A stretch of DNA of 64,000 nt from Aeromonas veronii bv. veronii (lineage in GTDB: Bacteria; Pseudomonadota; Gammaproteobacteria; Enterobacterales; Aeromonadaceae). The notes below the pieces were generated by a model. That model made no database searches and was not told where the DNA came from. It saw nothing but the letters and a program-made list of their open reading frames with translations. Numbering within the stretch: the first letter of the stretch is position 1; each line of letters starts with the position of its first letter. The stretch spans positions 86,213 to 150,212 of the forward strand of contig NZ_CDDK01000040.1 of the NCBI RefSeq assembly GCF_000820225.1. The letters are read 5' to 3'. This document shows, in pieces, positions 1-10,450 of the stretch. The position numbers and the translations under genes were made by a program.

Positions 1-539
1 CAAGCGATCCCGCCTATCTGGGTGAGGGCGTCTGGCTGGCCCGGGCGCAAGCGGCCCAGACCGGGTGGGTGCTGGCCACCCCGAGTAGCGCCCTCACGGC
101 AGGGGAGCTGCCGGTCAGCGCCATGCTGCTGCTGTGCGCCGCAGATAGCAGCCATCTGCCGCAACTGGAGAATCTGGCCAAACTGGCGGCTGCCGGTCAG
201 CTGGCGACGCTGGCGGGCAATGACGCTCTGGCCATGCTGCAAGCTGGTCCTGCGAGTGGTCTTTCCGAAACCTTTACCATCATCAACCCCCACGGTCTGC
301 ACGCCCGTCCGGGCGCCATGCTGGTCAAGGTGGCCAAAGAGTTTGCATCCGACATCCGGGTTGCCAATCTGGATGGCAGCGGCGAGGCAGTCTCCGCCAA
401 GAGCCTGATGAAAGTGATCGGCCTTGGCGTCAAGTGCGGTCACCGTCTGGCATTTCGTGCCGAAGGGGCAGATGCCGAAGCGGCCCTCAAGGGGATCGGT
501 GAGGCGATCGCCGCTGGTCTCGGCGAGGGGGCGCATTGA
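1..539 (+). CDS. fruB: Fructose PTS diphosphoryl transfer protein FruB (3' part)
   Basis: Open at the left edge of the window (reading frame from base 3), so only the C-terminal ~179 residues are seen. The last ~90 residues form an HPr-like domain with the phospho-histidine motif NPHGLHARPGAMLVK; the upstream part fits the linker region between the EIIA and HPr-like (FPr) domains of FruB. In the family the protein passes phosphate from Enzyme I to the fructose permease FruA. The stop codon overlaps the fruK start by one base (TGATG), and fruA follows, giving the classical fruBKA operon. The promoter and any Cra/FruR operator lie outside the window. Confident family call. Confidence 0.93.
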   Translation, partial: SDPAYLGEGVWLARAQAAQTGWVLATPSSALTAGELPVSAMLLLCAADSSHLPQLENLAKLAAAGQLATLAGNDALAMLQAGPASGLSETFTIINPHGLHARPGAMLVKVAKEFASDIRVANLDGSGEAVSAKSLMKVIGLGVKCGHRLAFRAEGADAEAALKGIGEAIAAGLGEGAH

Positions 540-1528
540 TGAAGATTGTTACCATCACCCTCAACCCGGCCCTTGATCTCACTACTCGCCTTGAGGCGAT
601 GAGCCTTGGTGAGGTCAATCTGGTGAGCGAGGCTAACCTGCGTGCCGCAGGCAAGGGGATCAACGTCGCCATGGTGCTCAAGGACTTGGGCCGCGAGGTG
701 GGCGTCACCGGTTGGCTGGGCGCTGACAATGAACAGAGTTTTGTCTCCCTGTTTGCCGAGCGAGCGCTGGATGATCACTTTGTGCGCGTGGCGGGCAGCA
801 CCCGCATCAACGTCAAGATCTCCGAGCAGTCTGGTCGGGTCACCGATCTCAACCTGCCGGGGCTCACCATCGAGCAAGGGGAGGTGAGCGCGCTGGAGCA
901 GGCCATCGACCAATTGGCTGCGCATGCTGAGTGGTTCGTGCTGGCGGGCAGCCTGCCCAAAGGGGTGGCCCCCGATTACTGTGCCCATCTGATCCGCCTG
1001 CTCAAGGCCAAGGGCAAGCAGGTGATCTTCGATTGCAGCGGTGCGGCTTTAAGCGAAGGGATCAAGGCGGCGCCGACTCTGGTCAAACCCAATCTGGAGG
1101 AGCTGAGCCAGTGGGCGGGTCGCCCCATCAAGACCCTGAGCGAGCAGGCCGAGTGTGCCCGCGCGCTGCAGGCAAGCGGCATCCCCAACGTGGTCATATC
1201 CAACGGCGCCGACGGCCTTATCTGGTTTGCCCCGGATGCCGTCTGGCAGGCCATTCCACCGCGGATGCAGGTGGTCAGCACGGTCGGTGCTGGCGACTCC
1301 CTGGTGGCCGGTCTCGCCCATGGTCTCAGCCTTGGCTGGGCGCCGGAGCAGACCCTGCGGCTGGCCACTGCCGTCTCAGCCTTGGCGGTCAGTCAGGTGG
1401 CGGTAGGCTTTGACGATATCAATGTGCTCAATCCTTTACTTGAACAGGTGCGCGTAGAGCGTCTGGATGTGCTGGCACCGGTTCAGTGCAATACCCCCTC
1501 AATGGAAAACTCAGGAGATGCCCAATGA
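539..1528 (+). CDS. fruK: 1-phosphofructokinase FruK
   Basis: A 329-residue PfkB-family sugar kinase that converts fructose-1-phosphate, the product of FruA import, to fructose-1,6-bisphosphate. The N-terminal ITLNPALDLT segment and the GKGINVA substrate-binding motif (around residue 40) are typical. The C-terminal PfkB signature with the catalytic Asp is VSTVGAGDSLVAG near residue 250. A TTG three bases upstream is in frame, but the ATG at 539 overlapping the fruB stop is preferred because it gives the family N-terminus MKIVTITLNP. It sits between fruB and fruA with 1- and 4-base overlaps, which implies translational coupling. Confidence 0.96.
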   Translation: MKIVTITLNPALDLTTRLEAMSLGEVNLVSEANLRAAGKGINVAMVLKDLGREVGVTGWLGADNEQSFVSLFAERALDDHFVRVAGSTRINVKISEQSGRVTDLNLPGLTIEQGEVSALEQAIDQLAAHAEWFVLAGSLPKGVAPDYCAHLIRLLKAKGKQVIFDCSGAALSEGIKAAPTLVKPNLEELSQWAGRPIKTLSEQAECARALQASGIPNVVISNGADGLIWFAPDAVWQAIPPRMQVVSTVGAGDSLVAGLAHGLSLGWAPEQTLRLATAVSALAVSQVAVGFDDINVLNPLLEQVRVERLDVLAPVQCNTPSMENSGDAQ

Positions 1529-3249
1529 AAGCAATCTTGGTTACGGCTTGCCCGGCGGGCATTGCTACCAGCTTTCTCGCTGCAAAACGGATAGAACAGC
1601 AGGCCAAACAGGCTGGCTGGGAACTCACCCTTGACGTCGGCTCCAGCGTGCAGCCCCGCCAAGTACCGAGCAAGGAGCAGATTGCCGCCGCCGATCTGGT
1701 GGTGGTTGTCGCCAGTGCCCCGGTGGATCTCGCCGCCTATGATGGCAAGCGAGTCTATCAGGGCAGCATGGATCTCGCCCTGCAGGATCCCGCCGCCTTG
1801 CTGGAAGCAGCCACCAGCGGCGCCAGCCTCTATCGCCATCAAGCCGCACCTGCTGCCGCCAAATCGGCCGCCGCTGGCAAGCGCATCGTGGCAGTGACAG
1901 CGTGCCCGACTGGCGTTGCCCACACCTTTATGTCGGCAGAGGCGCTGGAGACCATGGCCAAACAGCTGGGTTATCAGATCCGTGTCGAGACCCAAGGCTC
2001 GGTCGGTGCCCAGAATGCCCTGACCGCCGAGGAGATTGCCGCTGCCGATCTGGTATTCCTCGCCACCGATATCGAAGTGGACATGGCGCGCTTTGACGGT
2101 AAGCCGGTCTATCGTACCAGCACGGGCGCGGCATTGAAGAAAACCCGCACCGAACTCGACAAGGCGTGGAACGAGGCGACACTCTATCGCCACAGCGGCG
2201 CCAGCCAACCCAAGAAAGAGGAAAAAGCAGGCCCCTACAAGCACCTATTGACCGGCGTCTCCTTCATGCTGCCCATGGTGGTGGCGGGCGGCCTTATCAT
2301 CGCGCTCTCGTTTGTGTTCGGTATCGAAGCGTTCAAGGTGGAAGGCACCCTGGCCGCCGCTCTGATGAAGATCGGTGGTGGCTCCGCCTTTGCCCTGATG
2401 ATCCCGGTGCTGGCCGGTTACATTGCCTACTCCATCGCTGACCGCCCGGGTCTCGCTCCCGGCATGATCGGCGGCATGTTGGCAAGCTCGCTGGGCGCCG
2501 GTTTCCTTGGCGGCATCGTGGCCGGTTTCCTGGCCGGTTACAGTGCCAAATACCTGAGTGACAAGGTGCGCCTGCCGACTACCCTGGAAGCGCTCAAGCC
2601 GATCCTGATTATTCCGCTGTTTGCCAGCCTCTTTACCGGCCTGGTGATGATCTACGTGGTGGGTGGCCCGGTGGCCGGCATCATGAATGCCATGACCGAG
2701 TTCCTCAACAACATGGGCTCTGCCAACGCCGTGCTGCTGGGTGTCATCATCGGTGCCATGATGTGCTTCGACATGGGCGGCCCGGTCAACAAGGCGGCCT
2801 ACGCCTTCGGTGTTGGTCTGCTGGCCTCCAAAACCTACGCCCCGATGGCAGCGGTGATGGCCGCCGGTATGGTGCCGGCGCTAGGCATGGGCATCGCCAC
2901 CTTCCTGGCCCGCACCAAGTTCATCAAGGCGGAGCAGGAAGCGGGCAAGGCCTCCTTCGTGCTGGGTCTGTGCTTTATCTCCGAGGGGGCCATTCCGTTT
3001 GCCGCCAAGGATCCGATGCGGGTTATCCCGGCCTGTATGGTGGGCGGCGCCCTGACCGGTGCGCTCTCCATGCTGTTCGGCTGTGAGCTGATGGCACCCC
3101 ACGGCGGCCTGTTCGTGCTCTTTATCCCGCACGCCATCAGCAACGTCATGATGTATATCGTGGCGATTGCGGCGGGCTCGCTGTTGACCGGTGTCTCCTA
3201 CGCCATGCTCAAGCGCGGTGAAGAGCAGGCCAAGCTGGCAACAGCCTGA
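1525..3249 (+). CDS. fruA: PTS fructose permease EIIB'BC FruA
   Basis: A 574-residue inner-membrane permease that imports fructose and phosphorylates it to fructose-1-phosphate. Domains in order: a duplicated EIIB' (residues ~1-105, starting MKAILVTACPAGIATS), the functional EIIB (~125-215, with the phospho-cysteine motif VTACPTGVAHT), then a multi-spanning EIIC (~235-560) with a GGPVNKAAYAFG loop and an ISEGAIPFA motif. The length matches the E. coli protein. The ATG overlaps the fruK stop (ATGA) and is preceded by AGGAG at 1513-1517; an in-frame upstream start at 1486 has no family support. A strong terminator follows. Confidence 0.96.
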   Translation: MKAILVTACPAGIATSFLAAKRIEQQAKQAGWELTLDVGSSVQPRQVPSKEQIAAADLVVVVASAPVDLAAYDGKRVYQGSMDLALQDPAALLEAATSGASLYRHQAAPAAAKSAAAGKRIVAVTACPTGVAHTFMSAEALETMAKQLGYQIRVETQGSVGAQNALTAEEIAAADLVFLATDIEVDMARFDGKPVYRTSTGAALKKTRTELDKAWNEATLYRHSGASQPKKEEKAGPYKHLLTGVSFMLPMVVAGGLIIALSFVFGIEAFKVEGTLAAALMKIGGGSAFALMIPVLAGYIAYSIADRPGLAPGMIGGMLASSLGAGFLGGIVAGFLAGYSAKYLSDKVRLPTTLEALKPILIIPLFASLFTGLVMIYVVGGPVAGIMNAMTEFLNNMGSANAVLLGVIIGAMMCFDMGGPVNKAAYAFGVGLLASKTYAPMAAVMAAGMVPALGMGIATFLARTKFIKAEQEAGKASFVLGLCFISEGAIPFAAKDPMRVIPACMVGGALTGALSMLFGCELMAPHGGLFVLFIPHAISNVMMYIVAIAAGSLLTGVSYAMLKRGEEQAKLATA

Positions 3250-3280
3250 TAGTCATTCCACTTTCAAAGCAAGCAGTTCA

Positions 3281-3315
3281 ATGCCGCCCGGTTGCAAAGC
3301 CGGGCGGCATTTTTA
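3281..3315 (+). terminator. Rho-independent terminator after fruA
   Basis: Perfect 11-bp stem ATGCCGCCCGG (3281-3291) / CCGGGCGGCAT (3300-3310) with an 8-nt loop, followed by TTTTA. It lies 32 bases past the fruA stop and ends the fruBKA operon. Confidence 0.92.
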
Positions 3316-3941
3316 TATGCCTTTTAAACAGAATCGTTGAGCCGCTGTTACTGAAGTCTCGCGTATCAGGGCCAGCGTCAGGCTCAGTTTCAACACTTGA
3401 TTCTGTGGGGAAGGGCCGTAACCAATATCCCATGTATAGATTGTGCTGCCGCTAGGATAGGGGGAAACTGGCGAGCTTTCGGGAAGCAAATCTGTATCAG
3501 CGACAGTTACCTATATGTACATCTGTGTAGATGCAACCTGAGTTGATCATCAGTTGAACAAGACCTGAGGCAGGTTTGCTATATGACGAACCTCCCCATT
3601 TCTGCGAAAGGAGGATTCAGGTTTCGGTACAACCGAATGCCCTGGTTGACAAGTATGCATTGAACCAGAGGGTCCCATATCAAATGAATCTTGAACCCCA
3701 CACCAGCCCATTGCAGACCGTCATCTATACAACTTTTTGTATGCCAACAAACAAAATTTTAAACAGACAAAATCAGTTGGCCTCATGCTGAACATAAACG
3801 CTGAAAAACTGGCATTCTCTGTTACGTGAAAAAGTAAACATGAGTTAACGCAGTGTTCAATGATAGAGAGATAACAGACAAAGCGGCTTTGCAGAGCATG
3901 GGTATTAATGTGTCTGTGAGTGCACAGGGGAAAAGAGAAAT
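3316..3941. other. 626-bp stretch with no convincing gene
   Basis: The DNA becomes AT-richer toward the rne terminator. The best open frame is 71 codons (3576-3791), begins with TTG, lacks a good ribosome site and resembles nothing I recognise. The stretch AAAGGAGG near 3608 is not followed by a suitably spaced start. It could be a decayed gene or mobile-element scar; nothing here supports a specific call. Confidence 0.5.
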
Positions 3942-3971
3942 AAAAAAGCCACACCGGTTGGTGTGGCTTTT
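3942..3971 (-). terminator. Terminator of rne (bidirectional hairpin)
   Basis: Stem GCCACACC (3948-3955) / GGTGTGGC (3960-3967), with a run of A at 3942-3947, which reads as U6 on the minus strand, and TTTT on the plus strand. It lies 24 bases downstream of the rne stop. Confidence 0.88.
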
Positions 3972-3995
3972 GTTTAGGGGGTCAACCCGGGTTGC

Positions 3996-6900
3996 TTAGG
4001 GGCGACCGGCCGGGCAGGTGGCCACGTTGACGGCGGCAGTGCTGCCACCATGACGACCTGATGTGCTCACTTCGTTGCGTACCAGCGGCGGGTAGTTAAC
4101 CGGCTCACGAGCAGGCAGGGCAGGGGCTTCGGCAGGGGTTGCCATCGGGGCGGATGCTTTGCGGGCACGAGCCAGCAGGCCAGCACCGTGAGCTACCTGT
4201 TTGGTAACGACCGGAGTCTCTTCCACCGCAACCGCAGCGACAGGAGCCGGGGCTTCGACAACAGCAACTGGCATTTCGACTGCAGCCGGTGCAGCTTCCA
4301 CGACAGGATTGCTGACAGCAGGGGCTTCTTCAACAACCGGCGAAGTTTCAACGACTTCAGTGGCAGCCATGTTGACAGCCGGAGCGGCGACAACGACAAC
4401 TTCCGGCTCTGCTGGCACTACGACCTCAGCGAAAGATTCAACAACCGGGCTAGCGATCACATCGGCTTGAGTTGCTTCAACCTGGGCAGCAGCCTGCTCG
4501 GCAGCTTCTTCAGCAACGGCTTCGACAACCACATGCTCGGTCAGTGCCGCAGAGGCTTGCAGGGCTGCAGCGACGGCTTCAGCGCTCGGGATGGTAACAA
4601 CAGGCACTACCGGCTCTTCAACCTGCGCTTTGGCAATATCTGCCTGGGCTGCGGTGGTCAGAGTGGTAGTATCTTGCTGTTCTTCGTCACGCTGGCTGCG
4701 GGCATCTTCGTTGATGCGCTTGCGGCGCTGGCCTTCGATACGCTGGCTGCGCGGAGTGCGGCGTGAACGGCGCTGGCCTTCACTCTGCTCTTCCTGCTCG
4801 TTACCCACGGTAGCATCGATCACTTCAGCTTGCGCTGGTACTTCGTCAACCGGCAGGGCAGGGGTGTCAGCAGCGGCGACATCGACGCGGATCTGCTTGC
4901 GCAGTTGGCGACGTTCGCGGCGCTCGGCCACTTTCTGCTCTTTCTCCTGACGTGGCTGGGCGACAGTTGCATCAACGGCGTCTACCGCTTCAACAACGAC
5001 TTCGGCGCGTGGCTCACGGGGAGCACGAGGTTCACGGGCCGGACGTGGCGCACGTTCCTGACGCGGTTCGCGAGGCTCTCGCTCCTGACGGGGTTCACGT
5101 TCCATGCGCTGTTCGCTGCGCACTTCGCCACGAGCTTCACGCTCCTGACGAGGCTCGCGCTCTTTACGTGGACGGCGATTGCGGTTTTCACCGGCTTCGC
5201 GGTTGCCACCTTCACGCTTCTCGCCAGCTTCCGCATTGTTGCGGTTGCCACGATTGTCGTCACGACGAGGACGCTGACCACGGCCACGGCCTTCTTCGCG
5301 CTGGTGACGTTGACCTTCATCCTTGCGTGCTTCACGAGCTGCAGGTTTCTCGGTGGGTGCTTTCACGTCGGCAGGGGCTGCATCGCTGCTGAACAGGCCG
5401 GTAATACCTTTGATCAGCTTGCTGAAGAAGCCGGCTTCGGCAGGGGCCGCAGCAACGGGTGCCGCCGGCTGTTGCGGCGCAACAGGGGCAGGTTGTGCCG
5501 GTTGGGCAAAGCCTTGCAGCAGCGGTTGCTCACGCTCGATCACCTGAGCTTGCTTCGGTTGGTAGACCGGCTTGGCAATCTCGGTTTTCAGCTCGTAGCT
5601 GGCCGCTTCCGGGATCTCGTTCTGACGAATGCGGGTTACTTCGTAGTGCGGGGTTTCCAGATGCTGGTTCGGAATGATGTAAACACGCACATCATTGCGC
5701 TGTTCCAGACTGGCGATGGCGGCACGCTTCTCGTTAAGCAGATAGGCGGCAACATCCACCGGCACTTGGCCGTGAACCTGCTCGGTGTTGTCCTTCATGG
5801 CCTCTTCTTCGATGAGACGCAGGATGGACAGGGCGAGAGATTCGTTGTCACGGATCACGCCCTGACCCTGGCAACGGGGGCAGATATGGCTGCTGGATTC
5901 ATTGAGGGAGGGGCGCAGACGCTGGCGAGACATCTCCAGCAGACCGAAACGGGAGATCCGGCCCAGCTGGATGCGGGCACGATCCTGATGAACCGCTTCA
6001 CGCAGACGGTTTTCCACTTCGCGCTGATGGCGAACCGGCGTCATGTCGATGAAGTCGATTACGATCAGGCCACCCAGGTCGCGCAGACGCAATTGACGGG
6101 CAATTTCGTCGGCGGCTTCTAGGTTGGTTTGCAGCGCCGTCTCTTCGATATCGCCGCCCTTGGTGGCGCGGGAGGAGTTGATATCGATGGAGGTCAGCGC
6201 TTCGGTCGGATCGATAACGATACTGCCGCCGGAGGGGAGGCGCACTTCACGCTGGAAGGCTGATTCGATCTGGCTCTCAATCTGGAAGTGGTTGAACAGG
6301 GCAACTTCACCCTTGTACAGCTTCACGCGGTTGAGGAAATCGGGACGTACCAGCTCGATATGGGCCTTGGCGCGTTCGAAAATCACCGGATTGTCGATCA
6401 GGATCTCGCCCACATCGCGACGCAGATAGTCACGGATGGCACGCACGATGACGTTGCTTTCCTGGTGGATCAGTACCGGCGCGGCGCGCTCCTGAGAGGC
6501 TTTGTGGATGGAGTCCCAGTGGTTGAGCAGAACGTTCAGATCCCATTCCAGCTCTTCTGGCGACTTGCCCACACCGGCGGTGCGCACGATCAGGCCCATG
6601 CCTTCCGGCACGGTCAAACCACTCAGGGCTTCTTTCAGTTCAGTCCGCTCATCACCCTCGATGCGGCGGGAGATACCACCGGCACGGGGGTTGTTGGGCA
6701 TCAGTACCAGGTAGCTACCTGCCAGGCTGATAAAGGTGGTGAGGGCTGCACCCTTGGTGCCACGCTCTTCCTTGTCGATCTGGACGATAACTTCCTGACC
6801 TTCGCGGACCACTTCTTTGATGTTGGGACGACCCTGATAGGAGTAACCGGAGGGGAAGTAATTGCGGGCGATCTCCTTCAACGGCAGGAAACCGTGGCGC

Positions 6901-7088
6901 TCGGCGCCGTAGTCAACAAAAGCAGCTTCAAGGCTGGGTTCTACGCGGGTGATCTTACCCTTGTAAATGTTCGCTTTCTTCTGCTCGTGTCCCGGACTTT
7001 CAATATCCAAATCGTAGAGCTGTTGTCCGTCAACCAGCGCTACGCGCAACTCCTCTTCTTGAGTTGCGTTGATAAGCATTCTTTTCAT
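3996..7088 (-). CDS. rne: Ribonuclease E
   Basis: A 1030-residue endoribonuclease and scaffold of the RNA degradosome, acting in mRNA decay and in rRNA/tRNA processing. The N-terminal catalytic half is almost E. coli-like: start [21 protein letters not shown]1 RNA-binding domain (~35-125), catalytic-site segments [14 protein letters not shown] and [11 protein letters not shown] (~300-350), and the CPRCQGQG Zn-link cysteines (~404-410) that hold the tetramer. From ~530 onward it is disordered and low in complexity. It has an arginine-rich RNA-binding stretch of repeated REPRQER-type units and then an Ala/Val/Glu-rich acidic tail, a layout known for the degradosome scaffold. It is divergent from rluC, as in E. 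coli. The long plus-strand frames opposite it are shadows of the biased codons. Confidence 0.97.
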   Translation of the reverse strand: MKRMLINATQEEELRVALVDGQQLYDLDIESPGHEQKKANIYKGKITRVEPSLEAAFVDYGAERHGFLPLKEIARNYFPSGYSYQGRPNIKEVVREGQEVIVQIDKEERGTKGAALTTFISLAGSYLVLMPNNPRAGGISRRIEGDERTELKEALSGLTVPEGMGLIVRTAGVGKSPEELEWDLNVLLNHWDSIHKASQERAAPVLIHQESNVIVRAIRDYLRRDVGEILIDNPVIFERAKAHIELVRPDFLNRVKLYKGEVALFNHFQIESQIESAFQREVRLPSGGSIVIDPTEALTSIDINSSRATKGGDIEETALQTNLEAADEIARQLRLRDLGGLIVIDFIDMTPVRHQREVENRLREAVHQDRARIQLGRISRFGLLEMSRQRLRPSLNESSSHICPRCQGQGVIRDNESLALSILRLIEEEAMKDNTEQVHGQVPVDVAAYLLNEKRAAIASLEQRNDVRVYIIPNQHLETPHYEVTRIRQNEIPEAASYELKTEIAKPVYQPKQAQVIEREQPLLQGFAQPAQPAPVAPQQPAAPVAAAPAEAGFFSKLIKGITGLFSSDAAPADVKAPTEKPAAREARKDEGQRHQREEGRGRGQRPRRDDNRGNRNNAEAGEKREGGNREAGENRNRRPRKEREPRQEREARGEVRSEQRMEREPRQEREPREPRQERAPRPAREPRAPREPRAEVVVEAVDAVDATVAQPRQEKEQKVAERRERRQLRKQIRVDVAAADTPALPVDEVPAQAEVIDATVGNEQEEQSEGQRRSRRTPRSQRIEGQRRKRINEDARSQRDEEQQDTTTLTTAAQADIAKAQVEEPVVPVVTIPSAEAVAAALQASAALTEHVVVEAVAEEAAEQAAAQVEATQADVIASPVVESFAEVVVPAEPEVVVVAAPAVNMAATEVVETSPVVEEAPAVSNPVVEAAPAAVEMPVAVVEAPAPVAAVAVEETPVVTKQVAHGAGLLARARKASAPMATPAEAPALPAREPVNYPPLVRNEVSTSGRHGGSTAAVNVATCPAGRP

Positions 7089-7501
7089 TGAGTTCTCATT
7101 ATTGTGTCATTTTGATTTCCTCCATCTGGGTCCTGCCAGCGCCGGCCTCGGGTCTTCAGCATACTGGGGCAACCTCCCGGTTGGGGTATGCATGAGGCGC
7201 AAACTAAGGGCGTTCTGGTCATCACTTCTCGAGAAGGAATGAATAAGGATGCCGAAATGGAGACAAATAAACGGTGATGTTTGTGTTCTCCATGCGTTGT
7301 ACCTCGCACCCGGGAACCGTCATGTTCTTGTATACACGGTGTTTCGGGATTGGGTGGCATACTTTTTGGCCACTTAGTACAAGGCTTGAACACAATGACA
7401 AAACCTTGTTTATTATCCCATTTAAACCTCTTTTATAGCAAGGCGCCATTTTTCAACAAACCATGCAGCCAAGGGGCGCTGGCAGTGTTAAAATCCGCGC
7501 C
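7089..7501. promoter_or_regulatory. Divergent rne/rluC control region with long rne leader
   Basis: 413 bp without a gene. On the minus strand it must hold the rne promoter and 5' leader. A hairpin-forming stretch is seen around 7168-7199 (GCATAC/GTATGC and CAACC/GGTTG arms around a GGGA loop). This fits the known E. coli situation, where structured leader elements let RNase E limit its own mRNA, but the functional parallel is inference. On the plus strand a candidate rluC promoter is TTGAAC at 7386-7391, 17 bp, TTTATT at 7409-7414. Confidence 0.5.
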
Positions 7502-8446
7502 ATGACACAGATACAACAACAAGTGCAGCTGCTCACCATCGAAGCTGAGCATGACGGGCAGCGCATCGACAATTTTCTCAAGACTCAGCTAAAGGGCGTC
7601 CCCAAGAGCCTGATCTATCGCATCCTTCGTAAAGGCGAAGTGCGAGTAAACAAAAAGCGCATCAAACCGGAGTACAAACTCTGCGCAGGTGACGAGGTGC
7701 GGGTACCCCCCGTGCGCGTTGCCGAGAAGAATGAGCTGCCTTCAGCCAACCTCGGGGTTATCCAGCGTCTGGAGAGCCAGATCCTGTTCGAAGACGATGC
7801 CATGATCGTGCTGAACAAGCCCTCCGGCATGGCAGTACACGGTGGCAGCGGTCTGAGCTTTGGCGTGATTGAAGGGCTGCGCGCCCTGCGTCCGGAAGCC
7901 CGCTTCCTTGAACTGGTTCATCGACTGGATCGCGACACCTCTGGGGTATTGCTGGTTGCCAAAAAACGCAGCGCCCTGCGCAGCCTGCATGAGCAGTTGC
8001 GCGTCAAGACCATGCGCAAGCAGTATCTGGCGCTGGTGCGTGGCAAGTGGCAGGCTCACGTCAAGGTGGTTAATGCGCCGCTGCGCAAAAACGATCTGCA
8101 ATCCGGTGAACGGGTAGTACGGGTCAGTGCCGATGGCAAGCCCTCCGAAACCCGGTTCCGCATCGTGCGTCAATTTGCCGAAGCGACTCTGGTCGAGTGC
8201 AGCCCCATTACTGGTCGTACCCACCAGATCCGCGTGCACACCCTGCATGCCGGTCACCCGATCGCCTGTGACGATAAGTACGGTGAAGCGGCGTTTGACG
8301 AGAAAATGCGCAGCCAAGGTCTGAAACGGCTCTTTTTGCATGCTTGGAAGCTCAGCTTCACCCATCCGGCCGATGGTCGCGAAATGCAGGTAGAAGCGCC
8401 GCTGGCACCTGAGCTCGACAACTTCCTCAACGGCTTGCCACGCTGA
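7502..8446 (+). CDS. rluC: 23S rRNA pseudouridine synthase RluC
   Basis: A 314-residue RluA-family enzyme. In the family it makes pseudouridines 955, 2504 and 2580 of 23S rRNA. An N-terminal S4 RNA-binding domain (residues ~15-80, [12 protein letters not shown]) precedes the catalytic domain with [15 protein letters not shown], which carries the catalytic Asp, and the [10 protein letters not shown] motif near the C-terminus. ATG at 7502 is chosen because it gives the family N-terminus; an in-frame upstream start at 7463 adds unconserved residues. It is divergent from rne. Its stop overlaps the start of the following phosphatase gene (TGATG). Confidence 0.95.
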   Translation: MTQIQQQVQLLTIEAEHDGQRIDNFLKTQLKGVPKSLIYRILRKGEVRVNKKRIKPEYKLCAGDEVRVPPVRVAEKNELPSANLGVIQRLESQILFEDDAMIVLNKPSGMAVHGGSGLSFGVIEGLRALRPEARFLELVHRLDRDTSGVLLVAKKRSALRSLHEQLRVKTMRKQYLALVRGKWQAHVKVVNAPLRKNDLQSGERVVRVSADGKPSETRFRIVRQFAEATLVECSPITGRTHQIRVHTLHAGHPIACDDKYGEAAFDEKMRSQGLKRLFLHAWKLSFTHPADGREMQVEAPLAPELDNFLNGLPR

Positions 8447-9108
8447 TGCAAGATATCCGGCTCGCCATTTTCGATTGGGACGGCACCCTGATGGATTCGG
8501 TAGGCCGGATTGTTGCCTGTGTGCAAGGGGCCGCCAGAGATTGTGAGCTGGCGGTACCTGCACCAGCCCAGATCCGGCAGATCATCGGATTGAGCCTTGA
8601 TGTCGCCATGTCCCGTCTGTTTCCTTTAAGTAGTGGCAGTGGTAGTGCCTTTGATGAGCGCCAGATTGCCGCACTCATCGATCGCTATCGTCATCACTAT
8701 CTGCACGATGCCACCCCCAGCCCGTTGTTTGCCGGGGCAGGGGAGTTGCTGCATGATTGGCGGTCACGAGGGCTGCAACTGGCCGTCGCGACCGGCAAAT
8801 CACGCCGTGGGCTGGATGGGGTATTGGATGAGACCGGGCTGCGCCCGTTGTTTGTAACCAGTCGCGGGGCCGATGAGGCTCGCTCCAAGCCTGATCCGCT
8901 GATGCTTGAGCAGATCCTGGACGAGCTGGGGCTGTCACCCCGGCAGGCCGTCATGATCGGCGACTCTGTTCACGATATGGCGATGGCCGAGGCAATTGCC
9001 ATGCCGCGCATTGGCGTTACTTGGGGTGTAGATAGCCGCGATGCCCTCAGTCGTCACGGGCCAGTGGCGGTGGTGGATTCTATGGCGGCTCTTCGCGGGC
9101 TGTTATAG
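8446..9108 (+). CDS. HAD-superfamily hydrolase (phosphoglycolate phosphatase-like)
   Basis: A 220-residue haloacid-dehalogenase-type phosphatase of subfamily IA. Motif I is FDWDGTLMDS with the nucleophile Asp near residue 10. Motif II is VATGKSRRG, motif III is the Lys in SKPDPLML, and motif IV is MIGDSVHDMAMA. An alpha-helical cap lies between motifs I and II. The substrate cannot be read from sequence; housecleaning of a small phosphoester is the usual role of this group. It is translationally coupled to rluC (one-base overlap) and followed by a terminator, so the two form a small operon that sits between rluC and maf. Confidence 0.88.
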   Translation: MQDIRLAIFDWDGTLMDSVGRIVACVQGAARDCELAVPAPAQIRQIIGLSLDVAMSRLFPLSSGSGSAFDERQIAALIDRYRHHYLHDATPSPLFAGAGELLHDWRSRGLQLAVATGKSRRGLDGVLDETGLRPLFVTSRGADEARSKPDPLMLEQILDELGLSPRQAVMIGDSVHDMAMAEAIAMPRIGVTWGVDSRDALSRHGPVAVVDSMAALRGLL

Positions 9109-9148
9109 ACGCCTCTTTTTAAGAGACATCGATCTGATTGATAACAGA

Positions 9149-9176
9149 AGCCCGGTCTATTGACCGGGCTTTTTAT
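9149..9176 (+). terminator. Terminator after rluC-HAD operon (also faces maf)
   Basis: Stem AGCCCGGTC (9149-9157) / GACCGGGCT (9162-9170) followed by TTTTTAT. The maf gene converges from the other side, 33 bp away. Confidence 0.88.
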
Positions 9177-9208
9177 ATGCTCGATCTAGCTTATCTATTC
9201 GTCCGCGA

Positions 9209-9790
9209 TCAGGGCAGGGCAATACCGTGGCGCTCCAGCAGCTCGATCAGGCCGATCAGCGGCAGACCGATCAAGGCGTTAGGATCGCGCCCTTCCAGCC
9301 CCTTGAACAGCACGATCCCCATCCCTTCGCATTTGAAACTGCCCGCACAATCGAGGGGCAGTTCAGCCTCTACATAGCGGCGAATGGCGGATTCGTCGAG
9401 ATCGCGAAAGTGGACCGTAAACGGTTCAATCAATTGATGAATCTCATTGGTTGCAGCGTTAAGTACGCACAGCCCGGTGTAAAAGGTGACGCTGCGACCT
9501 TGAGCCTCCATCAGCTGGGCGATGGCATTGTCGATGGTGCCCGGTTTGCCGAGGATGTGATTATTGCAGACACACACCTGATCAGATCCGATGATCAAGC
9601 CGTGATCACGATGTTGGGCGATGGCATCAGCCTTGGCACGAGCCAGTCTGGCCACCAGCGCCTCGGCGGATTCGCCAGCCAGTGGTTGCTCATCCACATC
9701 GGGGGCGGCACATTCAAAAGGGAGACCGAGCTTCTCCAGCAGGGCTTTGCGATAGCGAGAAGTTGAGGCGAGGAGCAGATTCTGTGGCAT
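9209..9790 (-). CDS. Maf-like nucleotide pyrophosphatase (YceF type)
   Basis: A 193-residue Maf/Ham1-fold protein. In the family it hydrolyses non-canonical nucleotides; the YceF branch prefers 7-methyl-GTP. The N-terminal [18 protein letters not shown] motif carries the Ser/Arg substrate residues. The general-base Asp lies in IIGSDQVCV (~residue 70), and SFKCEGMGI is also typical. The start at 9790 (MPQNLLLAS) matches the family; a 20-residue upstream extension is not supported. It is divergent from yceD across 119 bp, as in E. coli. Confidence 0.9.
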   Translation of the reverse strand: MPQNLLLASTSRYRKALLEKLGLPFECAAPDVDEQPLAGESAEALVARLARAKADAIAQHRDHGLIIGSDQVCVCNNHILGKPGTIDNAIAQLMEAQGRSVTFYTGLCVLNAATNEIHQLIEPFTVHFRDLDESAIRRYVEAELPLDCAGSFKCEGMGIVLFKGLEGRDPNALIGLPLIGLIELLERHGIALP

Positions 9791-9909
9791 AATCGAGTTA
9801 CCGATGAAAGCGAGTACCGGCATTCTAGGGACTTGTGACGTTAAAATCATCGGCGGTAAGGACTTTTTCCTTTGACTATCAGTTGTTGGACCTATATTAT
9901 TCGCGCCCT

Positions 9910-10431
9910 ATGCAAAAGGTGAAGTTGCCCGTTAAGGTTGATCCAGTCCGTAGTGCCTTGAAGCTGCTCGATTACATCGGGATAGTGGAAAAGTCGCAGA
10001 TGCCCAGGCTGGAGGAATCAACCGCTGGCTTGCAGAGTGATATCGATGTATCACTGCACTTTGGCAAAGATGTCCAGAAGTTGACCGTTATGAAAGGCAC
10101 TGCCCATGCCAAGGTTGACCTGGTTTGCCAACGTTGCGGAGAGACATTCGAACACCTCTGTGAAGCTGAATTTATCTACACTCCGCTGTTCGAAAGAACA
10201 AACGAGGAAGAACTGCCGGAAGCTTATGAGCCCATTGAGTTGGACGAAAACGGCGAGATAGATCTTCATCAAATCCTGGAGGATGAACTCATCCTCTCGT
10301 TGCCTCAAGTCGCAATGCATTCTCTGGATGCATGCCCGAGAGGAAACATGGAGATGACCTGGGGTGAAATCGAACCTGCTGATGAGCGGCCGAATCCCTT
10401 TGCAGTTCTTGAAGAGCTTAAACGTAAGTGA
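9910..10431 (+). CDS. yceD: 23S rRNA accumulation protein YceD (DUF177)
   Basis: A 173-residue protein that starts MQKVKLPVKVDPVRSA, has the CQRCGETFEHLC cysteine pair near residue 70, and ends PNPFAVLEELKRK, all diagnostic of YceD. The family is needed for normal 23S rRNA levels and is almost always cotranscribed with rpmF, which follows after 19 bp. The start at 9910 is preferred over an in-frame upstream start at 9835 by alignment with E. coli. Confidence 0.93.
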   Translation: MQKVKLPVKVDPVRSALKLLDYIGIVEKSQMPRLEESTAGLQSDIDVSLHFGKDVQKLTVMKGTAHAKVDLVCQRCGETFEHLCEAEFIYTPLFERTNEEELPEAYEPIELDENGEIDLHQILEDELILSLPQVAMHSLDACPRGNMEMTWGEIEPADERPNPFAVLEELKRK

Positions 10432-10450
10432 ATTTAGGAGTTAGCCTACA

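Noticed and set aside
3576-3791. 71-codon frame in the fruA-rne gap
   Set aside because: TTG start, no ribosome site, no recognisable sequence.
4188-6122. Long plus-strand frames opposite rne (up to 430 codons)
   Set aside because: They mirror the biased, repetitive codons of the RNase E tail and have no family resemblance or ribosome sites.
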